The notes under the pieces: model-generated
Databases searched by the model: none
What the model saw: only the letters and a program-made list of their open reading frames with translations
Told to the model about the DNA's origin: nothing
Shown: positions 24,319 through 33,609 of the stretch, piece after piece
Layout of the letters: each line of letters starts with the position of its first letter
Numbering within the stretch: position 1 is the stretch's first letter
Translations under genes and position numbers: made by a program
Assembly: GCA_030533235.1 (NCBI GenBank)
Contig: JAUNJN010000026.1
Span: 1 to 33,653, forward strand
DNA from: Eubacteriales bacterium
GTDB taxonomy: Bacteria > Bacillota > Clostridia > Lachnospirales > Lachnospiraceae
Direction: 5' to 3'
DNA length: 33,653 bases

Positions 24319-24347
24319 ATTATAACCAATTTTGAAGAATTTGTCAT
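24319..24347 (-). promoter_or_regulatory. pgi promoter
   Basis: On the minus strand ATGACA (24342-24347) and TATAAT (24319-24324) are 17 bases apart, about 48 bases before the ATG. Confidence 0.75.
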
Positions 24348-24393
24348 TATAATTCTTTGAGAGGATTATTTTGATTAACTTATACACCTTCCC

Positions 24394-25566
24394 CTATACA
24401 ACTCTCTCCGTGCATATATCGATAAACGGATATTTCTTTCGTTCCTCTCTTTTATTTGTACTTTCAATATATCCCCTTTGCCAATCCTCCGGTGTATAAT
24501 AGTCCCGGATATTCTTTCTGAATTGATTTAGAATTGTCTCACATTTTATTTTATAATCTTTTTCCGGAAGGATACATATAACCGTATCTTCGTTAATCAT
24601 TGCCATGGTATCATCATCCGATAAATTCTCTGAAACAATCGTCCTTATCCTGTTGATGATTTCGTCCCCTTTTTCATCTCCGTATTCTCTTCTGTATGCC
24701 CGTAATGCCTTATAATTCTCAATTTTAAACAAGACAACTTTACAGTCTCCAACTCCACTATCTCTATATTTGTCTGCGTTCTTTTTTGAATTCGCTCTTT
24801 TGATGACATCAAGTGCCTTCGGATAGATTTCTTTAAAGTCCTCATTCGGAGTTCTGAGGAAAAATCCCTGTCCATAATGTACCCCAAGCTTTATCAACGT
24901 CTTTAATTCCTCTTCCTTTTCAATTCCCTCTGCGATTACACAAATACCTGTCAGATTCGAGAACTCCACCATAGACTTTACCATGGCATATTTTATTGTG
25001 TCCTTATGTATATCCCGAATCAGCTCCATATCAAGCTTTAAATAATGAGGTACGATATCACAAATCAGATTCAAACCGGAATAGCAGGATCCTACGTCAT
25101 CAATCGCTATTTTATATCCCTGCTTTTTATAATGCCTGATAGTTTCCTTAAACCCTCTTACATCCTCTACCGCACTTCTTTCCGTCACTTCAAAAACGAC
25201 GTTGTCCATGCTTAATTCGTATTTATTAAGATATTGTATCGTGAATCCGACTTGAAATTTCTTGTCATGAATAACCATCGGATTTACATTTATAAAAAGC
25301 TTTCTGTTATCCTTTCGACAAAATAATTCACAATACTTTTCCAATATCTTGTTACGGCATAACTGCTCCAAATCCCATACCTTTCCATATAGCCCTGCAA
25401 GCTTAAACAGTTCTTCCGTATTACTGATCTTTTTAGGCTCCACGACTCTGCTCAATGCCTCATATCCAATTATTCTTCCATCCACCAAGGATACGATAGG
25501 CTGAAAAAACGGTTTGATTCTCTGTCCTTCTAAAATGTCAATAAAATCTTCTTTTAATAATTTCAT
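24394..25566 (-). CDS. Cytoplasmic EAL-domain protein with C-terminal degenerate GGDEF
   Basis: The 390-residue protein has no membrane segment. An EAL domain (about 5-250) carries YEALSR (Glu36), INVNP, FEVTER (Glu126), AIDDVGSCYS (156-163), YLKLD (Lys177), IAEGIE (Glu213) and GQGFFL, so metal and catalytic residues appear kept although the DDFGTG loop reads DDVGSC. A degenerate GGDEF-like domain follows (about 265-370), with INEDTVICIL in place of the GGDEF signature. The EAL-then-GGDEF order is the reverse of the common arrangement. It probably degrades or senses c-di-GMP. The ATG follows GAGGAAAAA. It is a single gene, with no clear promoter match in the 130 bases upstream. Confidence 0.88.
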   Translation of the reverse strand: MKLLKEDFIDILEGQRIKPFFQPIVSLVDGRIIGYEALSRVVEPKKISNTEELFKLAGLYGKVWDLEQLCRNKILEKYCELFCRKDNRKLFINVNPMVIHDKKFQVGFTIQYLNKYELSMDNVVFEVTERSAVEDVRGFKETIRHYKKQGYKIAIDDVGSCYSGLNLICDIVPHYLKLDMELIRDIHKDTIKYAMVKSMVEFSNLTGICVIAEGIEKEEELKTLIKLGVHYGQGFFLRTPNEDFKEIYPKALDVIKRANSKKNADKYRDSGVGDCKVVLFKIENYKALRAYRREYGDEKGDEIINRIRTIVSENLSDDDTMAMINEDTVICILPEKDYKIKCETILNQFRKNIRDYYTPEDWQRGYIESTNKREERKKYPFIDICTERVV

Positions 25567-25698
25567 TTTTTCCTCTTCCTTCTACAATACTACATTGCTA
25601 TTTCCAATCTTTTACGTCCACTTTAATATGTATATGTAAACACTTCTATCCAGTTGATGTAAAATGTAGGTAAAATAGGAAAAAACATCTTCTATAAT

Positions 25699-26610
25699 TT
25701 ATTGTGTGAATCCATATGTTATTTCATGTATTGTTCCATCAAAGTATATAAAATCTCCCTCCGGGTAATTCCAGACTGCCTGAAACTTTGTCGGATACTT
25801 GATTTTGTTTTCCGCCTCCTGATAATCACTGCAAATTGCTGACCACGGCACATACTCGATGCTTCCGTCTGTTCCGATTACACCCCGGTCCTCTGTCGTA
25901 AATGAAACCATTTCGTATTTTTCATTAAAATGAAAGATTCCACTTGCTGTCTGTCCACCGTAAGTAATGGTCGCCTTTACCTCATAATCATTTATTTCTT
26001 CAAATGCAACATAATCCTGCGTAAGAACTGTCGGCACAAACATACTCTCTGCAAGAAACGTCACAAGGCATGCCTTGTCCATCTCCGGCCCTCTTTGGTC
26101 AAAAATTGTAATCAGCTTGGCAATCACACCTTTCATTCCACCGGTGCCGTTTTGATAGTAATCATAACCCTCAAACGGAACGCCAAACATCCGACTGTCA
26201 ATCAATGCCATACGGCATGGCTCCTTGACAAAATTGTATTGTGTATAGTCAATTTTCAAGGTCGGACCGTTTTTCCCCTGTTTAAAATCCACATTGTGAT
26301 ATTCCATTGTAAGATACGACATCTTTTGCGTACCGATATATCCGCTTTGTTGAAGATACTTTTGAATCGGAGTCGGCAGACCTGAAAACTCCTCTTGCGT
26401 AAATACCTTCTCATCCGTATGCAAGATGTTCTCCGCCTTTAATGCATCGACATCCTTTTTGAATTCTTTTTTTACCGGCGAATACGCAATGTGAAACCAG
26501 ATCAAAACAATTCCTACAATAATTAGTACGACACCGAACACTATCATCATTTTTCTCTTTCTCTCCTTTTTCTTATTTTGTTTCTTTTTGTGATTGATGT
26601 CTTGCTTCAT
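25699..26610 (-). CDS. Membrane-anchored DUF6544-like protein
   Basis: The 303-residue protein has a very basic N-terminus (KKKQNKKKERKRK), one transmembrane helix (about 21-42), then an extracytoplasmic domain with FSGLPTPIQKYLQQSGYIG, MEYHNVDFKQG, GVIAKLITIFDQRGPEMD, LAESMFVPTVL and a WSAICSDYQE segment, the pattern of DUF6544/DUF6920 proteins (family name from memory, moderately sure). Function unknown. Its ATG overlaps the stop of the MarR gene by four bases (ATGA), so the two are translationally coupled and share MarR control. Confidence 0.75.
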   Translation of the reverse strand: MKQDINHKKKQNKKKERKRKMMIVFGVVLIIVGIVLIWFHIAYSPVKKEFKKDVDALKAENILHTDEKVFTQEEFSGLPTPIQKYLQQSGYIGTQKMSYLTMEYHNVDFKQGKNGPTLKIDYTQYNFVKEPCRMALIDSRMFGVPFEGYDYYQNGTGGMKGVIAKLITIFDQRGPEMDKACLVTFLAESMFVPTVLTQDYVAFEEINDYEVKATITYGGQTASGIFHFNEKYEMVSFTTEDRGVIGTDGSIEYVPWSAICSDYQEAENKIKYPTKFQAVWNYPEGDFIYFDGTIHEITYGFTQ

Positions 26611-27089
26611 TCGATATCACATCCTTTTGCATATTCTTCCACCTTCTCCAAACCATCATATAACTTCATATATAATGTATACATTTGTTGAATCTCTTCC
26701 CCTGTAAATTCAGAAAAGAATAATGAAAGTGCCTCGTCTGTACGGCTGTCAAACTCAGCTGCATACTCCTGCACCTTTTCGGTAAGCTCAATACAAACAG
26801 AGTTCTGACCGCCCTGCACAAGGCGAATAAATCCTTTTTCCTCCAATGCACGTGCAAGTGTTTTTACATTTTGTCTGGAGCAACCCATCAGCTTTCCTAC
26901 CTTTGTGAGCGTCCTTGGCGGCGGGCAACATCCGGTCATCGCAAGCATGAGCCACTGCTTCATCGTGACCTCCTTCATAATCTTCTCTCCCGCCGTCTGC
27001 ATACGGTTTTGCAAAATAAAAATACTGGAAAATATCGCCTGTTTTCTATGCATATCATCACATCCAAACTGTTTAAATAATTCTTTCAT
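26607..27089 (-). CDS. MarR family transcriptional regulator
   Basis: The 160-residue protein has a winged helix-turn-helix of MarR type: MKQWLMLAMTGCCPPPRTLTKVGKLMGCSRQNVKTLARALEEKGFIRLVQ, with the wing in QGGQNSVCIELTEKVQEYA, and helical dimerisation ends. Start ATG 27089 is preceded by GAAGGGA; the longer frame from 27146 runs through the operator and is rejected. It very likely represses itself: a consensus promoter with two copies of a palindromic site lies directly upstream. It forms an operon with the DUF6544-like gene. Confidence 0.92.
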   Translation of the reverse strand: MKELFKQFGCDDMHRKQAIFSSIFILQNRMQTAGEKIMKEVTMKQWLMLAMTGCCPPPRTLTKVGKLMGCSRQNVKTLARALEEKGFIRLVQGGQNSVCIELTEKVQEYAAEFDSRTDEALSLFFSEFTGEEIQQMYTLYMKLYDGLEKVEEYAKGCDIE

Positions 27090-27126
27090 CTGCGTCCCTT
27101 CTTTCATTATAATATAATTTATTATC

Positions 27127-27148
27127 GAGTGGTAATATATTACCACTC
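27127..27148. promoter_or_regulatory. MarR operator O2, perfect 22-bp palindrome
   Basis: GAGTGGTAATA is followed immediately by its exact reverse complement. It lies just downstream of the predicted transcription start of the MarR-DUF6544 operon. Its right-hand 17 bases (GTAATATATTACCACTC) recur exactly at 27167-27183. Confidence 0.85.
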
Positions 27149-27160
27149 TACCTTTGCATT

Positions 27161-27189
27161 ATTATAGTAATATATTACCACTCTGTCAA
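27161..27189 (-). promoter_or_regulatory. MarR operon promoter with operator O1 filling the spacer
   Basis: On the minus strand TTGACA (27184-27189) and TATAAT (27161-27166) are perfect consensus boxes 17 bases apart. The 17-bp spacer is exactly the sequence GTAATATATTACCACTC also found in O2, 35 bp away. A bound repressor would lie between the two boxes. Confidence 0.88.
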
Positions 27190-27255
27190 GCATGTATTTC
27201 GTATTCCGGAGATTGTATGTATTTGTGTACTTTTTGTGTTTTTCTCACATTTTTC

Positions 27256-27284
27256 TTGACAGGTGACAGCTTGTCAGCTATGAT
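27256..27284 (+). promoter_or_regulatory. Promoter of the TetR-RND operon with inverted repeat
   Basis: TTGACA (27256-27261) and TATGAT (27279-27284) are 17 bases apart. The spacer holds TGACA-GCT-TGTCA (27264-27276), a likely operator for the TetR protein encoded next. Confidence 0.8.
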
Positions 27285-27316
27285 TAGGCAGTGTTGTCAT
27301 GCAGGGAGGTGACACT

Positions 27317-27934
27317 ATGCCAACAGAAAGATTTTTCAATCTGCCGGAAGAAAAGCGCGCACGTATTACCCGGGCAATTTTTGAGGAAATGTGCAGAGTA
27401 CCTTATGATGAAATCTCGATTAATAAGATTATTCAAAGTGCTGACATTCCGCGGGGAAGCTTTTATCAATATTTTGAAAACAAGGATGAGCTTCTGACAT
27501 TTATGCTCAAGGATTTTCAGAAACAGCTGTTTACCATGGCAAAGGATACACTGATTGAGGTAGACGGCGATATTTTTCGGACATTTTCAGTCTTCTTACG
27601 AAGAGTGATAGCATTCGGGGAACAGGAAAAATACTGTACCCTGCTTCAGAATATATCGTACGGTATCAAATACAATCATATTCATGATGCAAAAATGTTA
27701 CAAAAAAGAGGAACGAATTTTTTGAATGAATTGTTCGATTTAACAAACATGCGTGAAATCAACATACAGACAAAAGAGGATTTTTGGGATCTTGCCTACA
27801 TTTTGACACTGCTTATATGGAGTGCCGGTATTGACATTTTCCTTGATCTATCAAAAAAAGAAGAGATTCTTACGAAAACAGAAAAAAGAATCAACATGAT
27901 TAAATATGGCGTAATGAAGGAGGAAACAAAATAA
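27317..27934 (+). CDS. TetR/AcrR family transcriptional regulator
   Basis: The 205-residue protein has an N-terminal TetR helix-turn-helix: EEKRARITRAIFEEMCRVPYDEISINKIIQSADIPRGSFYQYFENKDEL, followed by a helical ligand-binding domain with no assignable ligand. ATG 27317 has GGGAGGTGA at good spacing; the ATG at 27299 does not. It is followed after one base by the RND transporter gene, whose AAGGAGG lies inside the end of this gene, so they form an operon. An inverted repeat in its own promoter suggests autoregulation, with the pump induced when a ligand is bound. Confidence 0.93.
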   Translation: MPTERFFNLPEEKRARITRAIFEEMCRVPYDEISINKIIQSADIPRGSFYQYFENKDELLTFMLKDFQKQLFTMAKDTLIEVDGDIFRTFSVFLRRVIAFGEQEKYCTLLQNISYGIKYNHIHDAKMLQKRGTNFLNELFDLTNMREINIQTKEDFWDLAYILTLLIWSAGIDIFLDLSKKEEILTKTEKRINMIKYGVMKEETK

Positions 27935-27935
27935 C

Positions 27936-30900
27936 ATGTCTAAATTTAGCGTAAAAAAGCCATTGACCGTTTTCATGGTCGTAATCGCGGTCGTTGTTTT
28001 AGGTTTCGTCTCATACGGAAAGATGACCCCGGACCTGTTACCAAACATCGACCTTCCATATGTTGTTGTTATGACGACATATCCGGGTGCCTCTCCTGAA
28101 AAGGTTGAGACGGTTATTTCAAAACCGATGGAGCAATCCCTTGCAACACTTGATAATGTCAAAAACATACAGTCTGTTTCAAACTCCAATGTGTCTCTTA
28201 TGATTATTGAGTTTAGTACCGGCGTTAATATGGACACCGTCGGTGTTGACATTCAACAAAAGATAAATCTCATTGAAGGTTATTGGGATGATGCAGTCGG
28301 CACACCGATTATTTTAAAATTAAATCCGTCTATGCTTCCGGTTGCAGTTGCCGCTGTCAGCATGGAAGACATGGATCAAAGAGAGCTTTCTGCTTTCGTT
28401 GATGATACACTTATGAACAAGTTAGAAGGAATCAACGGTATCGCCAGCGTATCTGCAACCGGACTTTTGGAATCCAAAGTAAACGTTGTAATTACGCAGG
28501 AGAAGATTGATACCGCAAACGACAAAATCCGTCAGTCTATCGATGCGCAGATGGAGGCTATGATGTCCGGCGGTTCGGATATTGACCCTGCCGTTTTGGC
28601 ACAGATGATGACGGTTGATCAAGCTCAGGCTATGGGTATGGATCTTTCTTCTCTTACAATGCAGCAGGCTATGGAAAGCGGTGTAAACGTTCTTACTCTC
28701 ACTTCTGCTGAAGCCGAAGAAAAAGGTCTTCCCGTTATCGCTCAGGAATTAAAATCGATGGAAGAAGCACAGGCAATGGCAGAGGGCAACATGGAGGACC
28801 TCTATGCTAAGACCGATATGAACAATATTATTACAATGGATATGGTATCCGGTCTTCTTCAGGCACAGAACTTTGCTATGCCGGAAGGCTATGTCGCACA
28901 GGATGGTGTTTCTTATTTAGTAAGTGTCGGAGATGAATTAACATCTTTGGAAGACATTGAAAATCTACTGATTATGGATATGGGTATGGAAGGTGTCGAT
29001 CCGATATATCTGAAGGATGTGGCTGAGGTTACAATCATCGATAACGCCGCTGACTGCTACGCAAAAATCAACGGAAAGGACTGCATTGTTTTCTCATTCT
29101 CCAAGCAGTCTGATTTTGCTACTGCAAAGGCTTCTTCCAATATCAAGGATAAATTTGACGAGTTAGAAAAATCCTACGAAGGAATGAAATTTTCCATGCT
29201 GATGGATCAGGGTGATTACATCTACATGGTGATAAACTCGATCATCCAGAGCTTATTACAGGCTGCAATCTTTGCGGTAATCGTCCTCTTCCTCTTCCTA
29301 AAGGATTGGAGACCGACACTCATTACACTACTCAGTATTCCTGTTAGCGTTATTTTTGCATTTGTACTTATGTATTTCTCAGGTGTAACATTAAACATGA
29401 TTTCCATGTCGGCTCTTGCTATTTCCGTAGGTATGCTTGTTGATAACTCAGTCGTTGTTATCGAAAATATTTACCGACTTCGAAGCAAGGGTGTTTCCGC
29501 CGTTAAAGCGGCGGTCGCAGGTGCCAAGCAGGTTGGCGGTGCCATCCTTGCATCCACGCTCACAACGATTTGCGTGTTCGCACCGATTGTATTTGTCGAT
29601 GGTCTTACAAGACAGCTCTTTTCAGACCTCGCACTGACACTTGCATATGCGCTTCTCGCAAGCTTGATTATTGCAATGACGCTCGTTCCGGCAATGGCTT
29701 CAGGATTGTTGAAGAAAAATACAGAGAAAAAGCACAAACTGTTCGATATATTTACAAACGGTTACAAGAAGCTCTTACAATGGAGCCTTCGTTTCAAACC
29801 GATTGTCATAGTACTTGTAATCGCACTTTTGGTATTCAGTGTATGGGGTGTATTAAGAAGAGGCTTTACATTTATGCCGGAAACAAGTATGCCGCAGATT
29901 TCTGTTACTGCTGAATTTCCGGAGGATGCAACCTTCGAAGAAATAAAGACAACCTCTGATCAGATTATGGATAATATCTTAACGATCAAGGGTGTGGATA
30001 TGGTCGGTGCAACCGCCGGCGGCAACGACGAAATGTCAGCCATGATGGGTGGTTCGAATGCAAACAAAGCATCCTTGTATGTTCAGCTTGAAGAAGAAAC
30101 CGATGTTTCAAGCAAAGAAGTTTCTGATCAGATTATGGAACTTTGCAAAGATTTAGACTGCAAGATTACGACATCAAGCTCCGGTATGGACATGAGTTCC
30201 ATGGGTGGCTCCGGTCTCAGCCTCTATGTATACGGCAATGATATTGATGAGCTTATGGAAACAAGCGAAAAGATTGCCACAGTACTTGAGGGAATTGAGG
30301 GAACCGATGAAGTAAAATCCGGAATCGAAGAAACCGATCCGGAAATACACATTGCTGTCGATAAGGACGCCGCTATGCGCGAAGGTGTTACTGTCGCTCA
30401 GGTTTACATGGCAATCAACGAAAAGATGTCCAATGAAACAGCTGCAGGCAGCATCAACATTGACAAAACGGAATATGACTGTGTCGTTATCGACAAGGAA
30501 GAAGCAGCCAAGACGCCGGACGACATCCGCAACATGACCATCTCCGTAACCGGACAGAACGGCATCGAAAAGGAACTTAAGATTTCCGATATTGCTACCA
30601 TCGAGGATACAAATACGCTTGCTTCGATTAACAGAAAAAATCAGAGACGTTTCCTTAATGTTACCGCCTCCATCAAGGAAGGCTACAATGTAACAAAGAT
30701 AAACGATGAAGCAGAAAAAGCGATTAAGAACATGGACCTTCCAAAGGGTGTTTCCGTTGAGTTCTCCGGCGAAACCGAGCAGATTATGGATTCCATGAAG
30801 CAGCTTGTTTTGATGCTTCTCCTTGGACTGTTACTCGTTTATATGATTATGGTTGCGCAGTTCCAGTCACTGAAATCGCCATTTATCATCATGTTTACAA

Positions 30901-31337
30901 TTCCGCTCGCATTTACAGGTGGTTTCCTTGCATTATTCCTCACAGGTCAGGAATTAAGTATTATCTCAATGCTCGGATTTATCATGCTTTGCGGTATCAT
31001 TGTAAATAATGGTATCGTTCTTGTAGATTACATTAACCAGCTTCGAATGGAAGGTATGGACAAGAAGGAAGCAATTGTGGAAGCAGGTATCACAAGAATT
31101 CGTCCGATTCTTATGACATCGCTCACAACGATTCTTGGTCTTGCAGTTATGGTGCTCGGTATCGGCAACACTGCCCAGGGTGCAGAATTGATGAAACCAC
31201 TTGTCATTGTATGTATCGGTGGTCTTATCTATGCAACTGCACTTACCTTGATCTTTGTTCCGGTTCTTTACGATCTTATGAACAAGAATAAGATGCGAAT
31301 CGTAAAGGATGAGGATCTTGCATTTGAGGAAGAATAA
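27936..31337 (+). CDS. RND superfamily efflux transporter with a Met-rich insertion
   Basis: The 1133-residue protein has the HAE/SwrC-type RND layout: TM1 (about 10-28), first large extracytoplasmic domain, TM2-6 (about 435-600), a cytosolic linker, TM7 (about 640), second large domain, TM8-12. Motifs include LPNIDLPYVVVMTTYPGASPEKVE and VGMLVDNSVVVIENIYRLR (Asp503; AcrB has two Asp here) with IIVNNGIVLVDYINQ in TM10, where AcrB has a Lys. The first extracytoplasmic domain has an insertion (about 205-316) in which 16 of 111 residues are Met. No membrane-fusion adaptor is encoded, as expected if it works alone in a single-membrane cell. Substrate unknown; TetR control suggests a toxic compound or lipid. 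Confidence 0.95.
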   Translation: MSKFSVKKPLTVFMVVIAVVVLGFVSYGKMTPDLLPNIDLPYVVVMTTYPGASPEKVETVISKPMEQSLATLDNVKNIQSVSNSNVSLMIIEFSTGVNMDTVGVDIQQKINLIEGYWDDAVGTPIILKLNPSMLPVAVAAVSMEDMDQRELSAFVDDTLMNKLEGINGIASVSATGLLESKVNVVITQEKIDTANDKIRQSIDAQMEAMMSGGSDIDPAVLAQMMTVDQAQAMGMDLSSLTMQQAMESGVNVLTLTSAEAEEKGLPVIAQELKSMEEAQAMAEGNMEDLYAKTDMNNIITMDMVSGLLQAQNFAMPEGYVAQDGVSYLVSVGDELTSLEDIENLLIMDMGMEGVDPIYLKDVAEVTIIDNAADCYAKINGKDCIVFSFSKQSDFATAKASSNIKDKFDELEKSYEGMKFSMLMDQGDYIYMVINSIIQSLLQAAIFAVIVLFLFLKDWRPTLITLLSIPVSVIFAFVLMYFSGVTLNMISMSALAISVGMLVDNSVVVIENIYRLRSKGVSAVKAAVAGAKQVGGAILASTLTTICVFAPIVFVDGLTRQLFSDLALTLAYALLASLIIAMTLVPAMASGLLKKNTEKKHKLFDIFTNGYKKLLQWSLRFKPIVIVLVIALLVFSVWGVLRRGFTFMPETSMPQISVTAEFPEDATFEEIKTTSDQIMDNILTIKGVDMVGATAGGNDEMSAMMGGSNANKASLYVQLEEETDVSSKEVSDQIMELCKDLDCKITTSSSGMDMSSMGGSGLSLYVYGNDIDELMETSEKIATVLEGIEGTDEVKSGIEETDPEIHIAVDKDAAMREGVTVAQVYMAINEKMSNETAAGSINIDKTEYDCVVIDKEEAAKTPDDIRNMTISVTGQNGIEKELKISDIATIEDTNTLASINRKNQRRFLNVTASIKEGYNVTKINDEAEKAIKNMDLPKGVSVEFSGETEQIMDSMKQLVLMLLLGLLLVYMIMVAQFQSLKSPFIIMFTIPLAFTGGFLALFLTGQELSIISMLGFIMLCGIIVNNGIVLVDYINQLRMEGMDKKEAIVEAGITRIRPILMTSLTTILGLAVMVLGIGNTAQGAELMKPLVIVCIGGLIYATALTLIFVPVLYDLMNKNKMRIVKDEDLAFEEE

Positions 31338-31356
31338 ACGGACTCATAAATATAAT

Positions 31357-31399
31357 AAGCCGCGTCTTGATTATAACGAATATAATCAAGACGCGGCTT
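31357..31399. terminator. Intrinsic terminator after the RND gene
   Basis: A perfect 19-bp stem (31357-31375 with 31381-31399) has a five-base loop and a T-rich tail. It separates the RND gene from the convergent lipoprotein gene and may serve both. Confidence 0.9.
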
Positions 31400-31427
31400 T
31401 TGTATTACATGAAAAGTCCCTTTTCTA

Positions 31428-32825
31428 CTAATCTTCCATAAACGTATTTCCATCCATCAGCATGTAAAGGACATTTCCATCCAATGCATTGATTGCCAAT
31501 AGGGCATAGCTTTGTGGCATCGTCTCCATATATGGACTCATGTAAGCAATCCATGCCGGAACCATCGCCAAACCATCTTCCGAAACAACCGGAAGAGACG
31601 CAAATGTCACACGGGAAACTTCTAAGCTTGTCGCATCAAGTTCCTTTATCTCTTCCTCCATCTCAGCTTCTGCAATTTCCAACATCTGATCAAAGGAAAT
31701 CATAGACGGGCGATCGGACATACACTTTCCATATTCCATATGATTCATATATTTTACGCTGATTAATCCTAATGAATCAACTTCTACCGCCACATAAGGC
31801 AAATATGAATACATGGAATCATTACGCTTGTCAATAATAAGTGAACATGGTGAGTAAGCAACCTTAAGCTCCATCATCTCCGGTGTATAAATAAACCGGT
31901 ATCCGTTTTGCTGGGAGTAAACTCCGTTGTCTGTTGTGCCTTGATAACCAATCATTCGATTATATTCCGCCGCAATCCTGTAATCGGATCCAACCATATT
32001 TTCCACGATTTGATCAGCCACTTTGCGTGCCTCTTCGTAATCGCACTCGTTTTCTCCGTATACAGAATCCAGAGAACTGTCAAACTCCAATTCATAAGTT
32101 TCTCGCGTCGATACATCAACCGTATGCAAATCTACATGGGCTCTTTGGTCAGTAGAGGAGCACGTGATACAAAGCTCATATTCTTTGCCGTCAATCATTC
32201 CCCTGATTCTTGCCATCTCATAATCATCTGACTTAGCCTGATCCGCAATAACACCAAAATCATCAAGCAGCGAAACCGTTTCCGTATATGGATACATGAT
32301 GGTTTCTTCCACAAGAGTCCTCTCCTGTGATCCGTCTTTTGTTTGCATTGCATTTTCTGCCAGATTTTTCACGATGCTCTCAAGCTCGGCTCCTTCGTCC
32401 GTATACATATTTTGCTTATTCGCATCAATGATCCCCTCAAGCTCTCCATCCGTCATCAGTTTATATGGCAAGAGAACCTTATACTCCCCATTATCGAACA
32501 ATCTTTTTGCGAGTTCCTCCACATAGCTTGCATCAATCGGAACCATAAACGCCTCATAAACACAAGCATTCTTAAATCCTTCTGATATGACATCCGCATC
32601 CACAACAATCTTCTTGTTTGAAGCATCATCTCTTATCTCAAGATTGACATGTGCAGGAATCTCCGCGTTTACCGGTTGACCGGATGAACCCGAGTCCACG
32701 TTCAAAACCACTTCTCCTTCGGTTACCTTATCGAAGTCCTCCTGCATACTTTCCGCATTCTTTTTTCCGCAACCGCAACAAATAATTGAAACAATGAGTG
32801 CAGTCGCAATGAGTTTTCTTTTCAT
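31428..32825 (-). CDS. Lipoprotein of unknown function (DUF6034-like)
   Basis: The 465-residue protein starts MKRKLIATALIVSIICCGCGKK, a lipoprotein signal peptide with candidate lipid-acceptor cysteines around 17-19. The rest is acidic and soluble, with no repeats and no motif I can assign; it resembles the clostridial DUF6034 lipoproteins in length and layout, but that is a weak call from memory. The end (LPVVSEDGLAMVPAWIAYM, LLAINALDGNVLYM) has a PepSY-like feel. GGGAGG precedes the ATG. It follows the truncated acyltransferase gene by 91 bases, with no convincing promoter between. Confidence 0.75.
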   Translation of the reverse strand: MKRKLIATALIVSIICCGCGKKNAESMQEDFDKVTEGEVVLNVDSGSSGQPVNAEIPAHVNLEIRDDASNKKIVVDADVISEGFKNACVYEAFMVPIDASYVEELAKRLFDNGEYKVLLPYKLMTDGELEGIIDANKQNMYTDEGAELESIVKNLAENAMQTKDGSQERTLVEETIMYPYTETVSLLDDFGVIADQAKSDDYEMARIRGMIDGKEYELCITCSSTDQRAHVDLHTVDVSTRETYELEFDSSLDSVYGENECDYEEARKVADQIVENMVGSDYRIAAEYNRMIGYQGTTDNGVYSQQNGYRFIYTPEMMELKVAYSPCSLIIDKRNDSMYSYLPYVAVEVDSLGLISVKYMNHMEYGKCMSDRPSMISFDQMLEIAEAEMEEEIKELDATSLEVSRVTFASLPVVSEDGLAMVPAWIAYMSPYMETMPQSYALLAINALDGNVLYMLMDGNTFMED

Positions 32826-32916
32826 TATATCCTCCCATTCTTGATTTTTATTTTATGCAACCACTCTACACTCAAATTGTATCTTTTTTGCATCAAATGT
32901 CGGTAACTTCTTTTTA

Positions 32917-33570
32917 TTATTTTTTTCTCTTAAGTATCCATCGTTCTGCTATTTTAAATATAACATTCAATCCATATGCAAGTACAAAAAGCACAATAAA
33001 TGTTCCAAGATTTGCTGACACCGGATTTTTCACCGTTACATATATGTGTAGGGCAATCTTCGTCCCATAAATCATCTGCAATGCATAAAGCTCTAACGTC
33101 ACGGACCCCAGCACATCCCATACCCGGTTATTTTTCACATAACTGCTTATCCACGCAAAAAACAGGACAACCGGTATCGCCAGCAAATAGAATGCATCAT
33201 GAATCGGAACATGCAGCCGTCTGTAATAACCATAATAATATAACAAAATCAAGCCAACCGGTAATGCTGCAACCGAAAGCCCATTGACCCATACGTTTGG
33301 AATTGCCTGTCGTATTTTTGGTGAATACTTCTTGCATGCGTACCCAATCATAATTATCGGAATCCGATTTGTAAAAATAAAAATCTTCGTATAGCCTGCA
33401 AGCTGTTCAAGCAACACACTAAAAAACAGCCATCCCAACAGTATTATCATTATTTTTCCTTTGTTATCCCATTTCACAAAAAACGGGTACACAAGGTAAA
33501 ACAATATTATCGCAGGAATAAACCATAAAAAAGCTCCGCCGCCCTTTTCGAACAAATCAACAAATGTCAA
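32917..33570 (-). CDS. N-terminally truncated acyltransferase-3 family membrane protein, possible pseudogene
   Basis: The frame encodes the C-terminal two-thirds of an acyltransferase-3 protein: GGGAFLWFIPAIILFYLVYPFF, then six or so membrane helices and a basic tail. Intact members are about 330-400 residues with ten helices and a catalytic His near the N-terminus; here that part is missing. The only start is a TTG at 33570 with poor ribosome-site spacing. A GGAGGG site upstream instead serves an ATG in another frame that stops after seven codons, and the matching frame is closed by a TGA near 33615. This suggests a frameshift or deletion. Sequence beyond the window is needed to know if the N-terminal part survives. 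Confidence 0.6.
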   Translation of the reverse strand: MTFVDLFEKGGGAFLWFIPAIILFYLVYPFFVKWDNKGKIMIILLGWLFFSVLLEQLAGYTKIFIFTNRIPIIMIGYACKKYSPKIRQAIPNVWVNGLSVAALPVGLILLYYYGYYRRLHVPIHDAFYLLAIPVVLFFAWISSYVKNNRVWDVLGSVTLELYALQMIYGTKIALHIYVTVKNPVSANLGTFIVLFVLAYGLNVIFKIAERWILKRKK

Positions 33571-33609
33571 TGCCTTCCATAATTTTTCCCTCCGGAAAGA
33601 TATTACTTC

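Noticed and set aside
27191-27255. Possible riboswitch or leader RNA between the divergent MarR and TetR promoters
   Set aside because: This is the space between two divergent -35 boxes and is not transcribed from either; no structure is seen.
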